64,000 bases of DNA. It comes from Methanoplanus endosymbiosus. GTDB taxonomy: Archaea > Halobacteriota > Methanomicrobia > Methanomicrobiales > Methanomicrobiaceae. Shown piece after piece: positions 46,676 through 55,215 of the stretch (positions are counted from its first letter, which is position 1; each line of letters begins with the position of its first letter). A program made the translations under genes and the position numbers. Under the pieces are notes generated by a model. It was not told the origin of the DNA and did not search any database. It saw only the letters and a list, made by a program, of their open reading frames with translations. Where the stretch lies: positions 2,864,935 through 2,928,934 of the forward strand of contig NZ_CP096115.1 in NCBI RefSeq assembly GCF_024662215.1, in the 5' to 3' direction.

Positions 46676-46676
46676 A

Positions 46677-46722
46677 GTAATTGCCTATAATCAGAGAAAT
46701 GCTCTGATTACAGGTAATTCCG
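46677..46722. other. Long imperfect hairpin next to the repeat array
   Basis: TAATCAGAG (46688-46696) pairs perfectly with CTCTGATTA (46702-46710) around AAATG. The stem continues outward through CCT/AGG and roughly AATT/AATT with few mismatches, to arms of about 20 bp. It starts immediately after the last 25-bp repeat. No T tract follows on the plus strand, so a simple terminator is unlikely there. Confidence 0.6.
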
Positions 46723-46787
46723 GGCCACTGCAAATTCCGGAATAATTTCTCTGAAAAAAAGTTTAAACCGGGTTGTCTGAAAATATT

Positions 46788-47108
46788 TCAGTATTTTCTG
46801 TGGCCCCTTTCGGAATCTTCATCTATCTCTTTCTCTGTTTTTAATGCCAGTTCATGCATCCTTGCTGAAATTCTTTTTGCCGCTGAAGGTTCAATCTCTT
46901 TCATAGCATCGGCAATCTCCTCACCAAGAATAAATATTGCATGTTTATGCTCCATTTTGCTTTTATGTGTCTGGGTTGGAAGTACTTTTAATCCCTCGTA
47001 TTCGGAAAATGAAGCGTTTGCATTAGCTTTCTGCAGGTTTTCCTTAATGGTAAACATGAACTGGTGTAGCGCTATTAGTTCGTCTTTGTGCACTGATTTC
47101 ACATCCAA
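46788..47108 (-). CDS. UPF0058 family protein
   Basis: The 106-residue protein opens with VHKDELIALHQFMFTIKENL, and KMEHKHAIFILGEEIADAM follows, the signature of the archaeal UPF0058 family. Proteins of this family are small, helical and His-rich; their function is not known to me. The C-terminus is strongly charged (EKEIDEDSERGHRKY). It is a single minus-strand gene between the repeat array and dnaG. Confidence 0.82.
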   Translation of the reverse strand: MDVKSVHKDELIALHQFMFTIKENLQKANANASFSEYEGLKVLPTQTHKSKMEHKHAIFILGEEIADAMKEIEPSAAKRISARMHELALKTEKEIDEDSERGHRKY

Positions 47109-47293
47109 AAATATCCCTTATATGTCATTATATTGCCTTTTGGCGAAAATAATGGCTTAATTTAAGGGAAGGCAATTCTTCCCCTGAAGGATTGATATTA
47201 CAATTTGTGTTTCAAACCATTTAACTTGAAGGGGTGGTCTGGCTCTGCCTATGATCAGATGTTAACTTCCGCAGTATTATGCACTGTTTTCTT

Positions 47294-47331
47294 ATAAAAA
47301 ACAGACACAGGCCTGTGAGTTTACCTGTGTC
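47294..47331 (-). terminator. Hairpin plus T-run after dnaG
   Basis: On the minus strand, GACACAGG pairs with CCTGTGTC around a 12-base loop (47304-47331) and is followed by TGTTTTTT. It begins six bases after the dnaG stop, a factor-independent-looking terminator. Confidence 0.6.
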
Positions 47332-47336
47332 AGTAA

Positions 47337-48545
47337 TCAGAGCTGATTTATCTTCATTAATTTTACAGATACAGGTTTTTTGACTATATCCCTGAAATCA
47401 GGCGCAGCTATCAGGGATATTTTACGCATAGCAATCAGGTCAAGAAGATTCTGGTCAACTGTCCGTCCGGTAACAATGCCGGAGATATTATCGTCCGTCT
47501 TTTTTAAGGCAGCTTCAATCTCATCAGATGGAAATTCACTTATTGTCTCATTTGTGACTGAAAGGAATTTTACAATGTTCTGTTCCCGGACTTCCTTCAT
47601 CATACCACGGAGTATCTTCTCAGATTGCGGCAGATCGGGTTCGTTATTTACTTTTTTTTCCTCCTCTCTCTCTTTCTTCATCTTTTCGGAATGCAGGGAA
47701 AGCATGTTTGTATCCAGCCGTCCTTCTGTTGTCAGCGCAAGTTCAGCCGGAATTTTATTCCTTAGGGGTTTTATGATCTCTTTTCTGGTCATCTCCTCTA
47801 CATTTTTTCCTCTTGGACTTACCGCAATAAAGTCAATATCTGCAACCTGGAGAAGTTCGCTTATAATTAAATCTCCACCCCTATCCCCATCCATAAATGC
47901 GGTGGCAGTCTTTTTTTCACAGAGTTCAATGATTGATGCCGGAACATTTGTGCCTTCCACGGCAATTGCATTTTTAATCCCGTATCTTAACAGGTTAATA
48001 ACGTCTGCACGCCCCTCCACAACAATGATTGCATCCGAATCCACGACATTCGGGCCTGACGGGAGTTTTTCAGGGCCATATTCGATGACCTTCTCAATTC
48101 TTGAATGTTCCCTTATTTCGTCCAGTATTTCATTTGTGTCAAAATCACACTCTTCAAAGCTTCCGGTTAACAGCTCCTTGGCCCTTGATATAATCAGTTT
48201 TCTCTTGGATATACGGATGTCCTCAATATTTCTGATGGCAAATCTTGAAGCACACGGGCCGACCCTTTCGATGGTCTCAAGCGATGCTGCAAGTAATGCA
48301 GTTTCGACTTTGTCTATTGATGAATAGATCGTAATCTCGCCCTTTGTCTGGCCTTTGCGGCTTTCAGTCCTGACATCAATCCTTCCGAGCCGCCCGGATC
48401 TCTGAAGATCCCGGAGGTCAAGATCATCACCCAGAATACCTTCTGTCTGGCCAAAGATTGCTCCAATCACATCCGATTTTTCAACAATTCCCTCCGCTTC
48501 AAAATTTGCATGAATCTGGTATTTTGTTGTTTCTGATAAGTACAA
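47337..48545 (-). CDS. dnaG: Archaeal DnaG primase (TOPRIM)
   Basis: This is the 402-residue archaeal DnaG. An N-terminal helical domain ([20 protein letters not shown]) leads to the Toprim motif [20 protein letters not shown] near residues 173-192, with [12 protein letters not shown] giving the DxD metal site. A C-terminal helical region follows. The archaeal protein is a subunit of the RNA exosome and has primase activity in vitro. A Lys/Glu-rich linker near 310-325 is typical. The gene is followed by its own terminator. Confidence 0.95.
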   Translation of the reverse strand: MYLSETTKYQIHANFEAEGIVEKSDVIGAIFGQTEGILGDDLDLRDLQRSGRLGRIDVRTESRKGQTKGEITIYSSIDKVETALLAASLETIERVGPCASRFAIRNIEDIRISKRKLIISRAKELLTGSFEECDFDTNEILDEIREHSRIEKVIEYGPEKLPSGPNVVDSDAIIVVEGRADVINLLRYGIKNAIAVEGTNVPASIIELCEKKTATAFMDGDRGGDLIISELLQVADIDFIAVSPRGKNVEEMTRKEIIKPLRNKIPAELALTTEGRLDTNMLSLHSEKMKKEREEEKKVNNEPDLPQSEKILRGMMKEVREQNIVKFLSVTNETISEFPSDEIEAALKKTDDNISGIVTGRTVDQNLLDLIAMRKISLIAAPDFRDIVKKPVSVKLMKINQL

Positions 48546-48663
48546 TAATAATTCCTCCTGTAATGCTGTGATCTCTTATGAAATGATATAATTCCTGATA
48601 GGTCAGGCATATGACAGTGATTAGTGGTAATTAAAATTATATAAACCGTTGTGGTGGTTTACT

Positions 48664-48730
48664 TTTGCCAGGTATTTTGAATACCTGTATTTTCTGACCG
48701 GATAATTGCCCTGGTAAAATATCTGGCAAA
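48664..48730. other. Nested inverted repeats between DUF167 and dnaG
   Basis: TTTGCCAG (48664-48671) pairs perfectly with CTGGCAAA (48723-48730). Overlapping inside, CAGGTATT (48669-48676) pairs with AATACCTG (48680-48687). The two helices share bases and so are alternatives. On the minus strand this lies about 120 bases before dnaG. It may be a leader structure of dnaG or an end signal for the DUF167 gene. Confidence 0.45.
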
Positions 48731-48803
48731 TTAGAATTACTGTATAAAATAGCGTTTAATGTTCCGGCATTTTTTCGGTGCGGAAGTAATATTTATTGAG
48801 TAT

Positions 48804-49121
48804 TTATTTATTCATTGAGGATTTTAACAGTTCCAGTGCTCTGTCAGGTTCTATTCCCTCAATCAGAACCCGTTTTAATGATGAGGTCTGGCCTGAAATG
48901 ATGGAGACATCTCTTTTGGGTAGTGAAAAAAAGTCTGAAACTGCCCTTTCGATCTCTTTATTTGCTTTTCCGTCAACAGGCGGGGCAGAAATTCTGCACA
49001 ATATTGCCTTTCTCCACTCATTATAGCCGGAAGGAAATACGGTTTTTTTGCTTCCGGGACTTACATCAAGAGTGATGGTAATCCCGTTTTTGGATATGAA
49101 AACTGCATCCTCTAAATTCAT
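48804..49121 (-). CDS. DUF167/YggU-family protein (UPF0235)
   Basis: The 105-residue protein shows the family pattern: ITLDVSPGSKK near the start, the central ISAPPVDGKANKEIERAVSD, and LPKRDVSIISGQTSSLKRV. The fold is a small alpha/beta domain. Function is unknown across the family, and some members lie near tRNA or ribosome genes. A nonautonomous IS element is inserted about 100 bases upstream. Confidence 0.88.
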   Translation of the reverse strand: MNLEDAVFISKNGITITLDVSPGSKKTVFPSGYNEWRKAILCRISAPPVDGKANKEIERAVSDFFSLPKRDVSIISGQTSSLKRVLIEGIEPDRALELLKSSMNK

Positions 49122-49222
49122 CTTAATCGTGACTTAAAAGTAAATGTCGCCCGGTATTAACAGACATGGATCATAAGTGGCTCTGCGTCCGTAACTTCAC
49201 CTGTCAAACCCAACCGGGCGTT

Positions 49223-49432
49223 GTGAACTACCTCTGGGCTAAAGACCCAGATGCTTCCTGCTTCATTGCCCCTGCCAATGCAGACGACTCCACAGGCCCA
49301 CCCCCGCGTTCCACGGGTGTATAGTATATCAAGTACTTGGTTATCGTAATGATATACACAAATGTTATCACAATTATTATTTATATGTATCGCTTACATC
49401 CCCTTGGCTAAAGACCAAGGGGATTTACGCTA
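49223..49432 (-). mobile_element. Internally deleted IS200/IS605 (IS1341-type) element, ~210 bp
   Basis: In minus orientation the left end (49390-49432) is nearly identical to the left end of the tnpB element at 61425: hairpin CCCCTTGG-loop-CCAAGGGG with loop TCTTTAG. The right end (49233-49251) is hairpin TCTGGG/CCCAGA with the same loop. Between them the frame reads TPVERGGGPVESSALAGAMK then QEASGSLAQR and a stop (49228-49230). That is the typical C-terminus of TnpB, where MKQEAS is characteristic. The rest of tnpB is deleted, leaving a MITE-like derivative that still contains both subterminal hairpins and the region where TnpB guide RNAs normally arise. Confidence 0.8.
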
Positions 49433-49530
49433 AAATTTTAAAAACCTGTCGCGTATCCGGGTTGTCCCGCACATCATATCAGGATTCTTCCTGTGATCAG
49501 GCGGGGACCTAAAAGAAACGCATTTATCGG

Positions 49531-50826
49531 CTATACTAATCTGTTCTCCCTGCCTATATAACCATCCCCGCAGATCCATTCTGAAGATCTCCCGATAAAA
49601 CTGTTATCCCTGTAAACCTGCACTCCGTTAATGACGACAGTATCAGGAAAGAGACCTGTCATGCCTTCATAGGGAGTCCATCCGGCTTTTGAAAATAATC
49701 TTTCGGCAGTGATTGTCTCTGTTTGATTGCTGTAAACCGCAAAATCGGCCTTTTGCCCTTTCAGAAATCCCGGTGGCTCAATTCCAAGAATTTCGGCGGG
49801 CTTTGTAACCGTTTTTCTGATGACCGATTCCAGCGTAATGTCAGCTTTTTCAGTGCACCTCGCAAGCAGAAGAGGCATCATTGTACCTGTGCCGGGAATT
49901 CCGGAGGGGACATCAGAAAATCCGGCTGACTTCTCTTCTCCTGTATGCGGTGCGTGGTCTGATGCAATGACATCGATCTCATCCCATCTGTTCCATATGG
50001 CATCAACAATTTTTCTGTCCCTCAGTGGCGGGTTTACCTTGCCGTATCCGGGTTTTTCTGTATCTTCAAACATTTCCCGTGTCAGGAAGAGGTGATGCGG
50101 CATAACTTCAAGTGTATATCCGGCCGGCACTGCATCTATTGAAAAAGGTGATGACAGGTGGCAGAAGTGAAGTTTCATCTTTGGATCTGCAAGTTTACAG
50201 ATATATTCCACGGCATTGGCCTCAAGGTCGCCCGGCCTTAAATTATCGTGGTCAGTGAGTGAGATGTCATCACCTTTGAGCACAATTTCGGTGTGGACCG
50301 TTGCAGTGGCATTCATATGTGAGATCTGATCCAGTGAATCTTTCAGTTGTGATTCTTCCAGTGCATCGCCATAGCTTGACGGTGCTGCAAAGATCTCACC
50401 AAAGGCCAGTGCCCCTGCTTCATACAGGCCTTTTAGGTCTGAATCCGGATAAACACCTCCGTTTATCCCAAAGTTGCAGTATGACTGCTTCTCTGCTTCT
50501 CTGAGGCGTTTTTCATATATGGCGGCATCTGTAATGGGCGGGATTGTATTTGGCTGATCAACCACTGTTGTAACCCCGCCTGATACGGCACTCTTTGTGC
50601 CTGATTCCCAGGTCTCCTTATAGGACTGTTTCTCTCCGCCGCGAATATGGACGTGCATATCTATAGCTCCGGGCAGGCACAGGCGGTTTTTGCAGTCAAT
50701 GATATATTCCGCATGGCCAAAAGATTCCCCGCAGTGAAGAACTCTGCCCTCTGAAACTGATATATCTTTAATCAGTCCGTCAGGAAGCCTTGCATTTTTT
50801 AGAAGCAGTTCAATATCTAATCCCAT
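49531..50826 (-). CDS. pyrC: Dihydroorotase (type I amidohydrolase)
   Basis: PyrC cyclises carbamoyl-aspartate to dihydroorotate. The 431-residue protein has the zinc motif GAIDMHVHIRGG (His58, His60), two later metal His (TVHTE, LHFCHLS) and the catalytic Asp in VIASDHAPHT. At the position of the usual carbamylated bridging Lys the sequence reads AFGEIF, so Glu144 would be the bridging ligand. This looks like an archaeal subfamily trait rather than a defect. ATG 50826 is chosen for GGGGAT seven bases upstream; a TTG 48 bases earlier also keeps the frame. Confidence 0.88.
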   Translation of the reverse strand: MGLDIELLLKNARLPDGLIKDISVSEGRVLHCGESFGHAEYIIDCKNRLCLPGAIDMHVHIRGGEKQSYKETWESGTKSAVSGGVTTVVDQPNTIPPITDAAIYEKRLREAEKQSYCNFGINGGVYPDSDLKGLYEAGALAFGEIFAAPSSYGDALEESQLKDSLDQISHMNATATVHTEIVLKGDDISLTDHDNLRPGDLEANAVEYICKLADPKMKLHFCHLSSPFSIDAVPAGYTLEVMPHHLFLTREMFEDTEKPGYGKVNPPLRDRKIVDAIWNRWDEIDVIASDHAPHTGEEKSAGFSDVPSGIPGTGTMMPLLLARCTEKADITLESVIRKTVTKPAEILGIEPPGFLKGQKADFAVYSNQTETITAERLFSKAGWTPYEGMTGLFPDTVVINGVQVYRDNSFIGRSSEWICGDGYIGRENRLV

Positions 50827-50965
50827 CTGTTTATCCCCTTCATTATCCGCAGTTTTTTTAATCTCTCCGGACAATTGTGAATTTCCGGATGACTATAATA
50901 TTGTGATCTTTCTGATGTTGTATCCTGAAGTTTATAAAAAAAGCTGATTTTGATTTTGGTAACCT

Positions 50966-51964
50966 TCAGCAGACCCTTGGAACCGGATCTCCTACCGGAG
51001 GTTCAATAAATCTCTCACCACCAATTCCGGTTTCCATAATCACTGATTTTCCTTCCACTACCCTGCCGACAATTGTTGCATCCTTTCCGTATTTCTCTTT
51101 TCTGATTGCTGCAAGGATGGCTTCCGCGTCCTCCGGTGCGACACCCATCACAACTTTGCCTTCATTTGCAACGTCAAGCGGGTTTATACCGAGAAGTTCT
51201 GAGGCACTTCTCACACTTTTTCTTATTGGAAGTTTCTCTTCGGAAATTCTCACCTGGACTCCGGACTTTTCTGCCATTTCATTGATTGCGTTTGAAAAAC
51301 CGCCTCTTGTCGGGTCCTTCATTGCGTGTACCTCTCCGGCCTGCATGGCGGCGTTTACGAGGTTCCACACCGGAGCAACATCAGATCTTATCTGCTCACC
51401 AAAGTCAAACCCTTCCCTGTTTGTCATGATGGCAAGCCCGTGATCGCCAAGAGTGCCGCTTACGATTATAATATCTCCGGGTTTTAGTGAACTGTCGCGG
51501 ACCGGTTTTTCTGCTATTCCTATCCCGGCCGTATTTATGGCAATGCCGTCAATTTCACCTTTTGCAAGGACTTTTGTATCCCCGGTAACGATTGCAGCGC
51601 CTGCCTCTTCAAGGGCATTGTCCATGGACTGAACTATTTTTTCAAGGATTTCAATGTCAAAACCCTCTTCAATGATCATTGAGCATGTGAGTGCAAGTGG
51701 TTTTCCGCCCATCATTGCCAGATCGTTTGCAGTTCCGCATACTGCAATCCGTCCTATGTCACCTCCGGGGAAGAAGAGCGGTCTTACAACATGCGAGTCA
51801 GTTGTCAGGACAATATTTTTTCCGGCAATGGGAATTACTGCGCCGTCATCAAGTGATTCCAGCCCTATCCCTCCGGCATTGTTATTCTTATATTTTGTCA
51901 GTGTCTCTCCGAGAAGTTCTCCAAAAACAGCCCCTCCCGCACCATGCATCATATTGATCTTCAT
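50966..51964 (-). CDS. hypE: Hydrogenase maturation protein HypE
   Basis: HypE dehydrates the thiocarbamate on its C-terminal cysteine to the thiocyanate used for the Fe-CN ligands of [NiFe]-hydrogenases. The 332-residue protein begins MHGAGGAVFGELLGETL, has LTTDSHVVRPLFFPGGDIGR in the ATP site and ends PVPRVC with the essential terminal Cys332. It overlaps hypA by 4 bp and is last in hypC-hypA-hypE. Confidence 0.96.
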   Translation of the reverse strand: MKINMMHGAGGAVFGELLGETLTKYKNNNAGGIGLESLDDGAVIPIAGKNIVLTTDSHVVRPLFFPGGDIGRIAVCGTANDLAMMGGKPLALTCSMIIEEGFDIEILEKIVQSMDNALEEAGAAIVTGDTKVLAKGEIDGIAINTAGIGIAEKPVRDSSLKPGDIIIVSGTLGDHGLAIMTNREGFDFGEQIRSDVAPVWNLVNAAMQAGEVHAMKDPTRGGFSNAINEMAEKSGVQVRISEEKLPIRKSVRSASELLGINPLDVANEGKVVMGVAPEDAEAILAAIRKEKYGKDATIVGRVVEGKSVIMETGIGGERFIEPPVGDPVPRVC

Positions 51965-52302
51965 TCTTCGTCAACCTCTATTTCGATATTTGTGACTCTG
52001 ATTTCCCTGCCGTCCACGATTTCAGGCATGCTCCCGCAGTTTGGGCATACATATTTTTCACTGCCCTCATATCCGCATTTGCAGACCGATTTTACGGGTG
52101 CGTCAGTATATTCGAGGATACAGTCCTTAAAGAGCGGATCTTCATCCCGCATGGTGTTGAATAAAAATACCACCTGCTCAGGATTGACCATCGTCATCTC
52201 TCCGACAGACATGTGGACTTTATTTATCTTGGTGGCGGAGTTGTCAAGGGCTGTCCTTTTTGCGGTTGCAAAAATATCGTATGCTATTGAATATTCGTGC
52301 AT
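51961..52302 (-). CDS. hypA: Hydrogenase nickel chaperone HypA
   Basis: HypA helps insert nickel into [NiFe]-hydrogenase. The 113-residue protein starts MHEYS, where His2 is the nickel ligand, and has a zinc site from CKCGYEGSEKYVCPNCG (two CxxC-like pairs) near residues 73-90. The C-terminus is acidic. It overlaps hypC by one base and hypE by four, so the three are translated together. Confidence 0.96.
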   Translation of the reverse strand: MHEYSIAYDIFATAKRTALDNSATKINKVHMSVGEMTMVNPEQVVFLFNTMRDEDPLFKDCILEYTDAPVKSVCKCGYEGSEKYVCPNCGSMPEIVDGREIRVTNIEIEVDEE

Positions 52303-52526
52303 TATTCCTCCATAGCCGCATAGACCTCCTTAAAGATCTGAAGGGTCTGAAGGGCATCCTCACGGCTCAGCTTCTGGATAGCAAAACCTACGTGGACCAG
52401 TACAAATTCGCCTACTTTTACATCAATGAGATCTATTCTGACTTCCTGCTGAAGTTCGCCGTAATCTACAACAGCTATATTTCCATCCTTTATCTCCAGC
52501 ACTTCTGCCGGAACTGCAATACACAT
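52302..52526 (-). CDS. hypC: Hydrogenase maturation chaperone HypC
   Basis: HypC carries the Fe(CN)2CO unit with HypD and delivers it to the large subunit. The 74-residue protein opens MCIAVPAEVLEI with the essential Cys2. VGEFVLVHVGFAIQKLSRED is the family core. It heads the hypCAE operon, with an ATTTTAAAGAG TATA-like box and GAGGCGA ribosome site upstream on the minus strand. hypD, hypB and hypF are not in the window. Confidence 0.95.
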   Translation of the reverse strand: MCIAVPAEVLEIKDGNIAVVDYGELQQEVRIDLIDVKVGEFVLVHVGFAIQKLSREDALQTLQIFKEVYAAMEE

Positions 52527-52699
52527 GTAACAATCGCCTCATGAAAGAGTTAGAACTTAATCTCTTTAAAATTAACGAAAAAAGCATAGATCTGTGATAC
52601 AGGTCATTGTATTCGTATTTTTACAGTTAATTTAAATTACGGACCGGAAGTGAAAAAGATTGACTCCTGTCAGTAATGGAATTATATTTCAAAAAGGAG

Positions 52700-52783
52700 C
52701 GCCGAGAAGGAGATTTGAACTCCTGAGGTGGAATCACCAGTGGCTTTCAAGGCCACCGCCTTACCGGACTAGACTATCTCGGC
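52700..52783 (-). tRNA. tRNA-Ser (anticodon UGA)
   Basis: The minus strand gives acceptor GCCGAGA pairing with TCTCGGC, discriminator G, anticodon stem GTGGC/GCCAC with loop CTTGAAA (anticodon TGA), a long variable arm (TGGTGATTCCACCT) and a T arm GGAGTTCAAATCTCC. The long variable arm and discriminator G fit serine. The length is 84 nt, CCA is not encoded and no intron is seen. Confidence 0.95.
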
Positions 52784-52828
52784 CCGCTCTACTAATGTTG
52801 AAGCTTATACTTAAAAAATGATGTGGTT

Positions 52829-53935
52829 TTATCTTCTTCTCAGGGATACTGCAATAATGGAGAGAACAACTGCAATGAGTGTGCCTATTATTGTTTCAGG
52901 GCCTGACTGTGTGGCTTCAGTCTCTGAAGGTTCTTTAAAATACCCTGATGCGTCTGCGCTTACAGTCAGTGATGAAGCGCCCTCCGCATTTATCATAACA
53001 TAGCCGCTCTCAGATTCACTGGCAGGAGAGACCCTTATGTACACAGTCTGGCTGCTCACCGGAATTGTGAACTCCTCGGCATCTGTGCTCTGGTGGCTGT
53101 TGATGGTAACAGAAGCAGTTTTGCCGTCAGTATAGCTGAGTGTCCAGTCCTTCCCTTCCGAAGTATATACATGAAGCTCTCCGGTTGCAGTCTCTGCCTT
53201 AAAGTATGCGGGCGATGAAACGGATGCGAAAGCCTCTGCTGCCAGAGGCTTTATGGTCACAGACGGCTTTTCAGTGCTGCCCGGAACTGTCGGCGCTGCT
53301 GTTGGTGAAGATGGTATCAGGTAATATTCGGTGTGACTGATTACTCCTTTTGGATCGTAGAAATATACCTGATAAGTGCCTTCTTTGTACACCGGAATGT
53401 CAAGCGAAAAACTTCCGGCACTGTCTGTGCTCACCCATTCTCTGGGAAAGACGGTGCCGTAATCATTCTTTGCCATTATCTCAATTCCACTGTCACCCCT
53501 TGTTGTGCTTCTTCCTTCAATCTCAAGGATGCCGTTGAACTTCTGTTCTGTAGGGGATGTCAGGAATATCTCATCCGAACGGTCAACAATGGTGAATATT
53601 TTGGTTATATCTGAACTGCCGCCGAGGTCTTCTTTGTAACCCTTTGGCACTTCAAGTTTGTACTGTCCCGTTTTAAGTCCGGTTGTATCAAAAGAGACTG
53701 ACCAGTCTCCGCCCTCCTGAATTACAAACGACTGTCTGTCAACTTCAATTATTGAATTGCTATTGGAGTACAGGACAAGTTCCATCGTTATTCCGGCCGG
53801 AAGGGTGCTTGTCCCTTCAGCAATTATCATGTCCCCCTCATACACGGTTGCCGGCATATCATAGTTCATGACATATGCTGATCCTGTGCATATGGCAGCT
53901 GCTGCTATCAGCAGTATCCAGCAGATCTTTTTCAT
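52829..53935 (-). CDS. Secreted surface protein with C-terminal membrane anchor
   Basis: This 368-residue protein has a signal peptide (MKKICWILLIAAAAICTGSA). Two or three Ig-like beta domains follow (PATVYEGDMIIAEGTSTLPA; FLTSPTEQKFNGILEIEG), with a Pro/Thr hinge near 215-230 and a further beta domain. A C-terminal hydrophobic helix ends in RRR. The end resembles a sorting signal, but PET replaces PGF, so archaeosortase processing is uncertain. It looks like a cell-envelope component of the S-layer type. No enzyme motif is present. It lies alone between tRNA-Ser and RaSEA. Confidence 0.8.
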   Translation of the reverse strand: MKKICWILLIAAAAICTGSAYVMNYDMPATVYEGDMIIAEGTSTLPAGITMELVLYSNSNSIIEVDRQSFVIQEGGDWSVSFDTTGLKTGQYKLEVPKGYKEDLGGSSDITKIFTIVDRSDEIFLTSPTEQKFNGILEIEGRSTTRGDSGIEIMAKNDYGTVFPREWVSTDSAGSFSLDIPVYKEGTYQVYFYDPKGVISHTEYYLIPSSPTAAPTVPGSTEKPSVTIKPLAAEAFASVSSPAYFKAETATGELHVYTSEGKDWTLSYTDGKTASVTINSHQSTDAEEFTIPVSSQTVYIRVSPASESESGYVMINAEGASSLTVSADASGYFKEPSETEATQSGPETIIGTLIAVVLSIIAVSLRRR

Positions 53936-53964
53936 ATCTACACGATCATAACTACTAACACTAA

Positions 53965-54951
53965 ATGATATCCATTACAACTGAGAAACCTCTGGCGTGC
54001 TGGCCTGGCACGGATAACTACAGCGGGGCGGAAGTAAAATGCCTCACAGTGATTTTTAAGACATCGGGATGCAGGTGGAATAAATGCCTGATGTGCGGGT
54101 ACCGTTTTGAGAGATACCATGATATCTGCGATGAAGAGCTTGGAAAGAGGCTTATCGCGCAGGTGAACTGGGTAAAGGAGAATTTTAACCTCTCCGGTTT
54201 TGATATGATCAAGATCTTCACATCCGGAAGTTTCTTTGATCCTGAAGAGGTTCCGCCTGAGGTGCTGGAATATGCGGGCGGTGTATTTAGGGGAAAGATT
54301 GTCATTGCCGAGACGAGGGCTGAGTATGTGGAGAGGGACTCTGTAAGGGGTTTTCTGGATGCAGTCAATGATGGCACACATGAAATGCCGCTTTACATTG
54401 CAATGGGCCTTGAGACCACTGACGATTTCATCAGGGAGAAATGTATTGACAAGGGTCTGACCTTTGATGAATACAAAGGTGCGGCAGGCGAGGTCAGGGC
54501 TGCCGGCGCAGGTGTTAAGACCTATCTTATGATGAAGCCGCTCTTCCTCACGGAGAAAGAGGCAATTGATGATATGAAAAAATCCCTTCGCGAATGTTCG
54601 GAATATTCCGATATGATCTCAATGAATCTCTGTACAATACAGGGCCGGACTGAAGTTGAGCATTACTGGAAGAGAAGGGAGTACCGTACGCCATATCTGT
54701 GGAGTGTCCTTGATGTCCTGATCGATGCTGACAGGCACATCTTATGCGATCCTGTCGGCGGAGGAAAAGTGCGCGGGCCGCATAACTGTGGTGAATGTGA
54801 TCATGACATCGTTGATGGCATAAGGACGTATTCACTCAACTACGACCGTGAACTGTTAAGGGCGCTCTTTGAGAGGGGCTGCCGCTGCAAAGAGGAATGG
54901 GAGTTTGTGCTGGATGAGGAGAAGCCTTACTGCATGCCTCTGACGAGATGA
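53965..54951 (+). CDS. Archaeosine biosynthesis radical SAM protein RaSEA
   Basis: RaSEA acts with ArcS to turn preQ0-modified G15 of archaeal tRNA into archaeosine. The 328-residue protein has the radical SAM motif GCRWNKCLMCGYRFERY (CxxxxCxxC near Cys37-45). FTSGSFFDPEEVPPEVL and AETRAEYV are characteristic of this TIGR01210-type family. GPHNCGECDHDIVDGI near residue 275 is another conserved Cys cluster. Full length. It diverges from the surface-protein gene with only 29 bases between starts. Confidence 0.88.
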   Translation: MISITTEKPLACWPGTDNYSGAEVKCLTVIFKTSGCRWNKCLMCGYRFERYHDICDEELGKRLIAQVNWVKENFNLSGFDMIKIFTSGSFFDPEEVPPEVLEYAGGVFRGKIVIAETRAEYVERDSVRGFLDAVNDGTHEMPLYIAMGLETTDDFIREKCIDKGLTFDEYKGAAGEVRAAGAGVKTYLMMKPLFLTEKEAIDDMKKSLRECSEYSDMISMNLCTIQGRTEVEHYWKRREYRTPYLWSVLDVLIDADRHILCDPVGGGKVRGPHNCGECDHDIVDGIRTYSLNYDRELLRALFERGCRCKEEWEFVLDEEKPYCMPLTR

Positions 54952-54987
54952 ATCAGAAGATAGAGACTTAGGTGATAGTAAAACATC

Positions 54988-55115
54988 AGGCTCTGCTTCA
55001 GCAGAGATGCTGATCTGCTATGGTGGGATGTCAAGTCCTGACTTAACTGATAATGTTCAGATCAGCCGGTAGATGGCGGTAAAATAAGATCTGAATTATT
55101 TTTATTTTTTTGTGG
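54988..55115 (+). ncRNA. Candidate structured noncoding RNA with T-rich end
   Basis: The spacer after RaSEA has consecutive helices: CTCTGC-TTCA-GCAGAG (54991-55006), then GCTGATCTG (55009-55017) paired with CAGATCAGC (55058-55066). The latter encloses a smaller hairpin AAGTC-CT-GACTT (about 55033-55044). A T-rich tract (TTATTTTTATTTTTTT) follows near 55097-55112, like a terminator. No open frame covers it. It could be an independent small RNA or the 3' end of the RaSEA transcript. No known RNA family is recognised. Confidence 0.42.
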
Positions 55116-55215
55116 CCGCACCGTATTGGTTCGGGGTGGTCTGTTACAACCGTAAAAAACAGGCGGAAAAAATTATTTTGGCCGGGGTTTTAATCCGGAA
55201 TTTCTTTTAAATTAT

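Noticed and set aside
47380-48327. 315-residue plus-strand open frame
   Set aside because: It is fully antisense to dnaG, Ser/Phe-rich like a shadow frame, and resembles no family.
49148-49220. CGCCCGGT / ACCGGGCG inverted repeat as IS ends
   Set aside because: The true element ends are better defined by the hairpins with loop TCTTTAG; the 8-bp repeat lies outside the right end and may be chance or part of the target.
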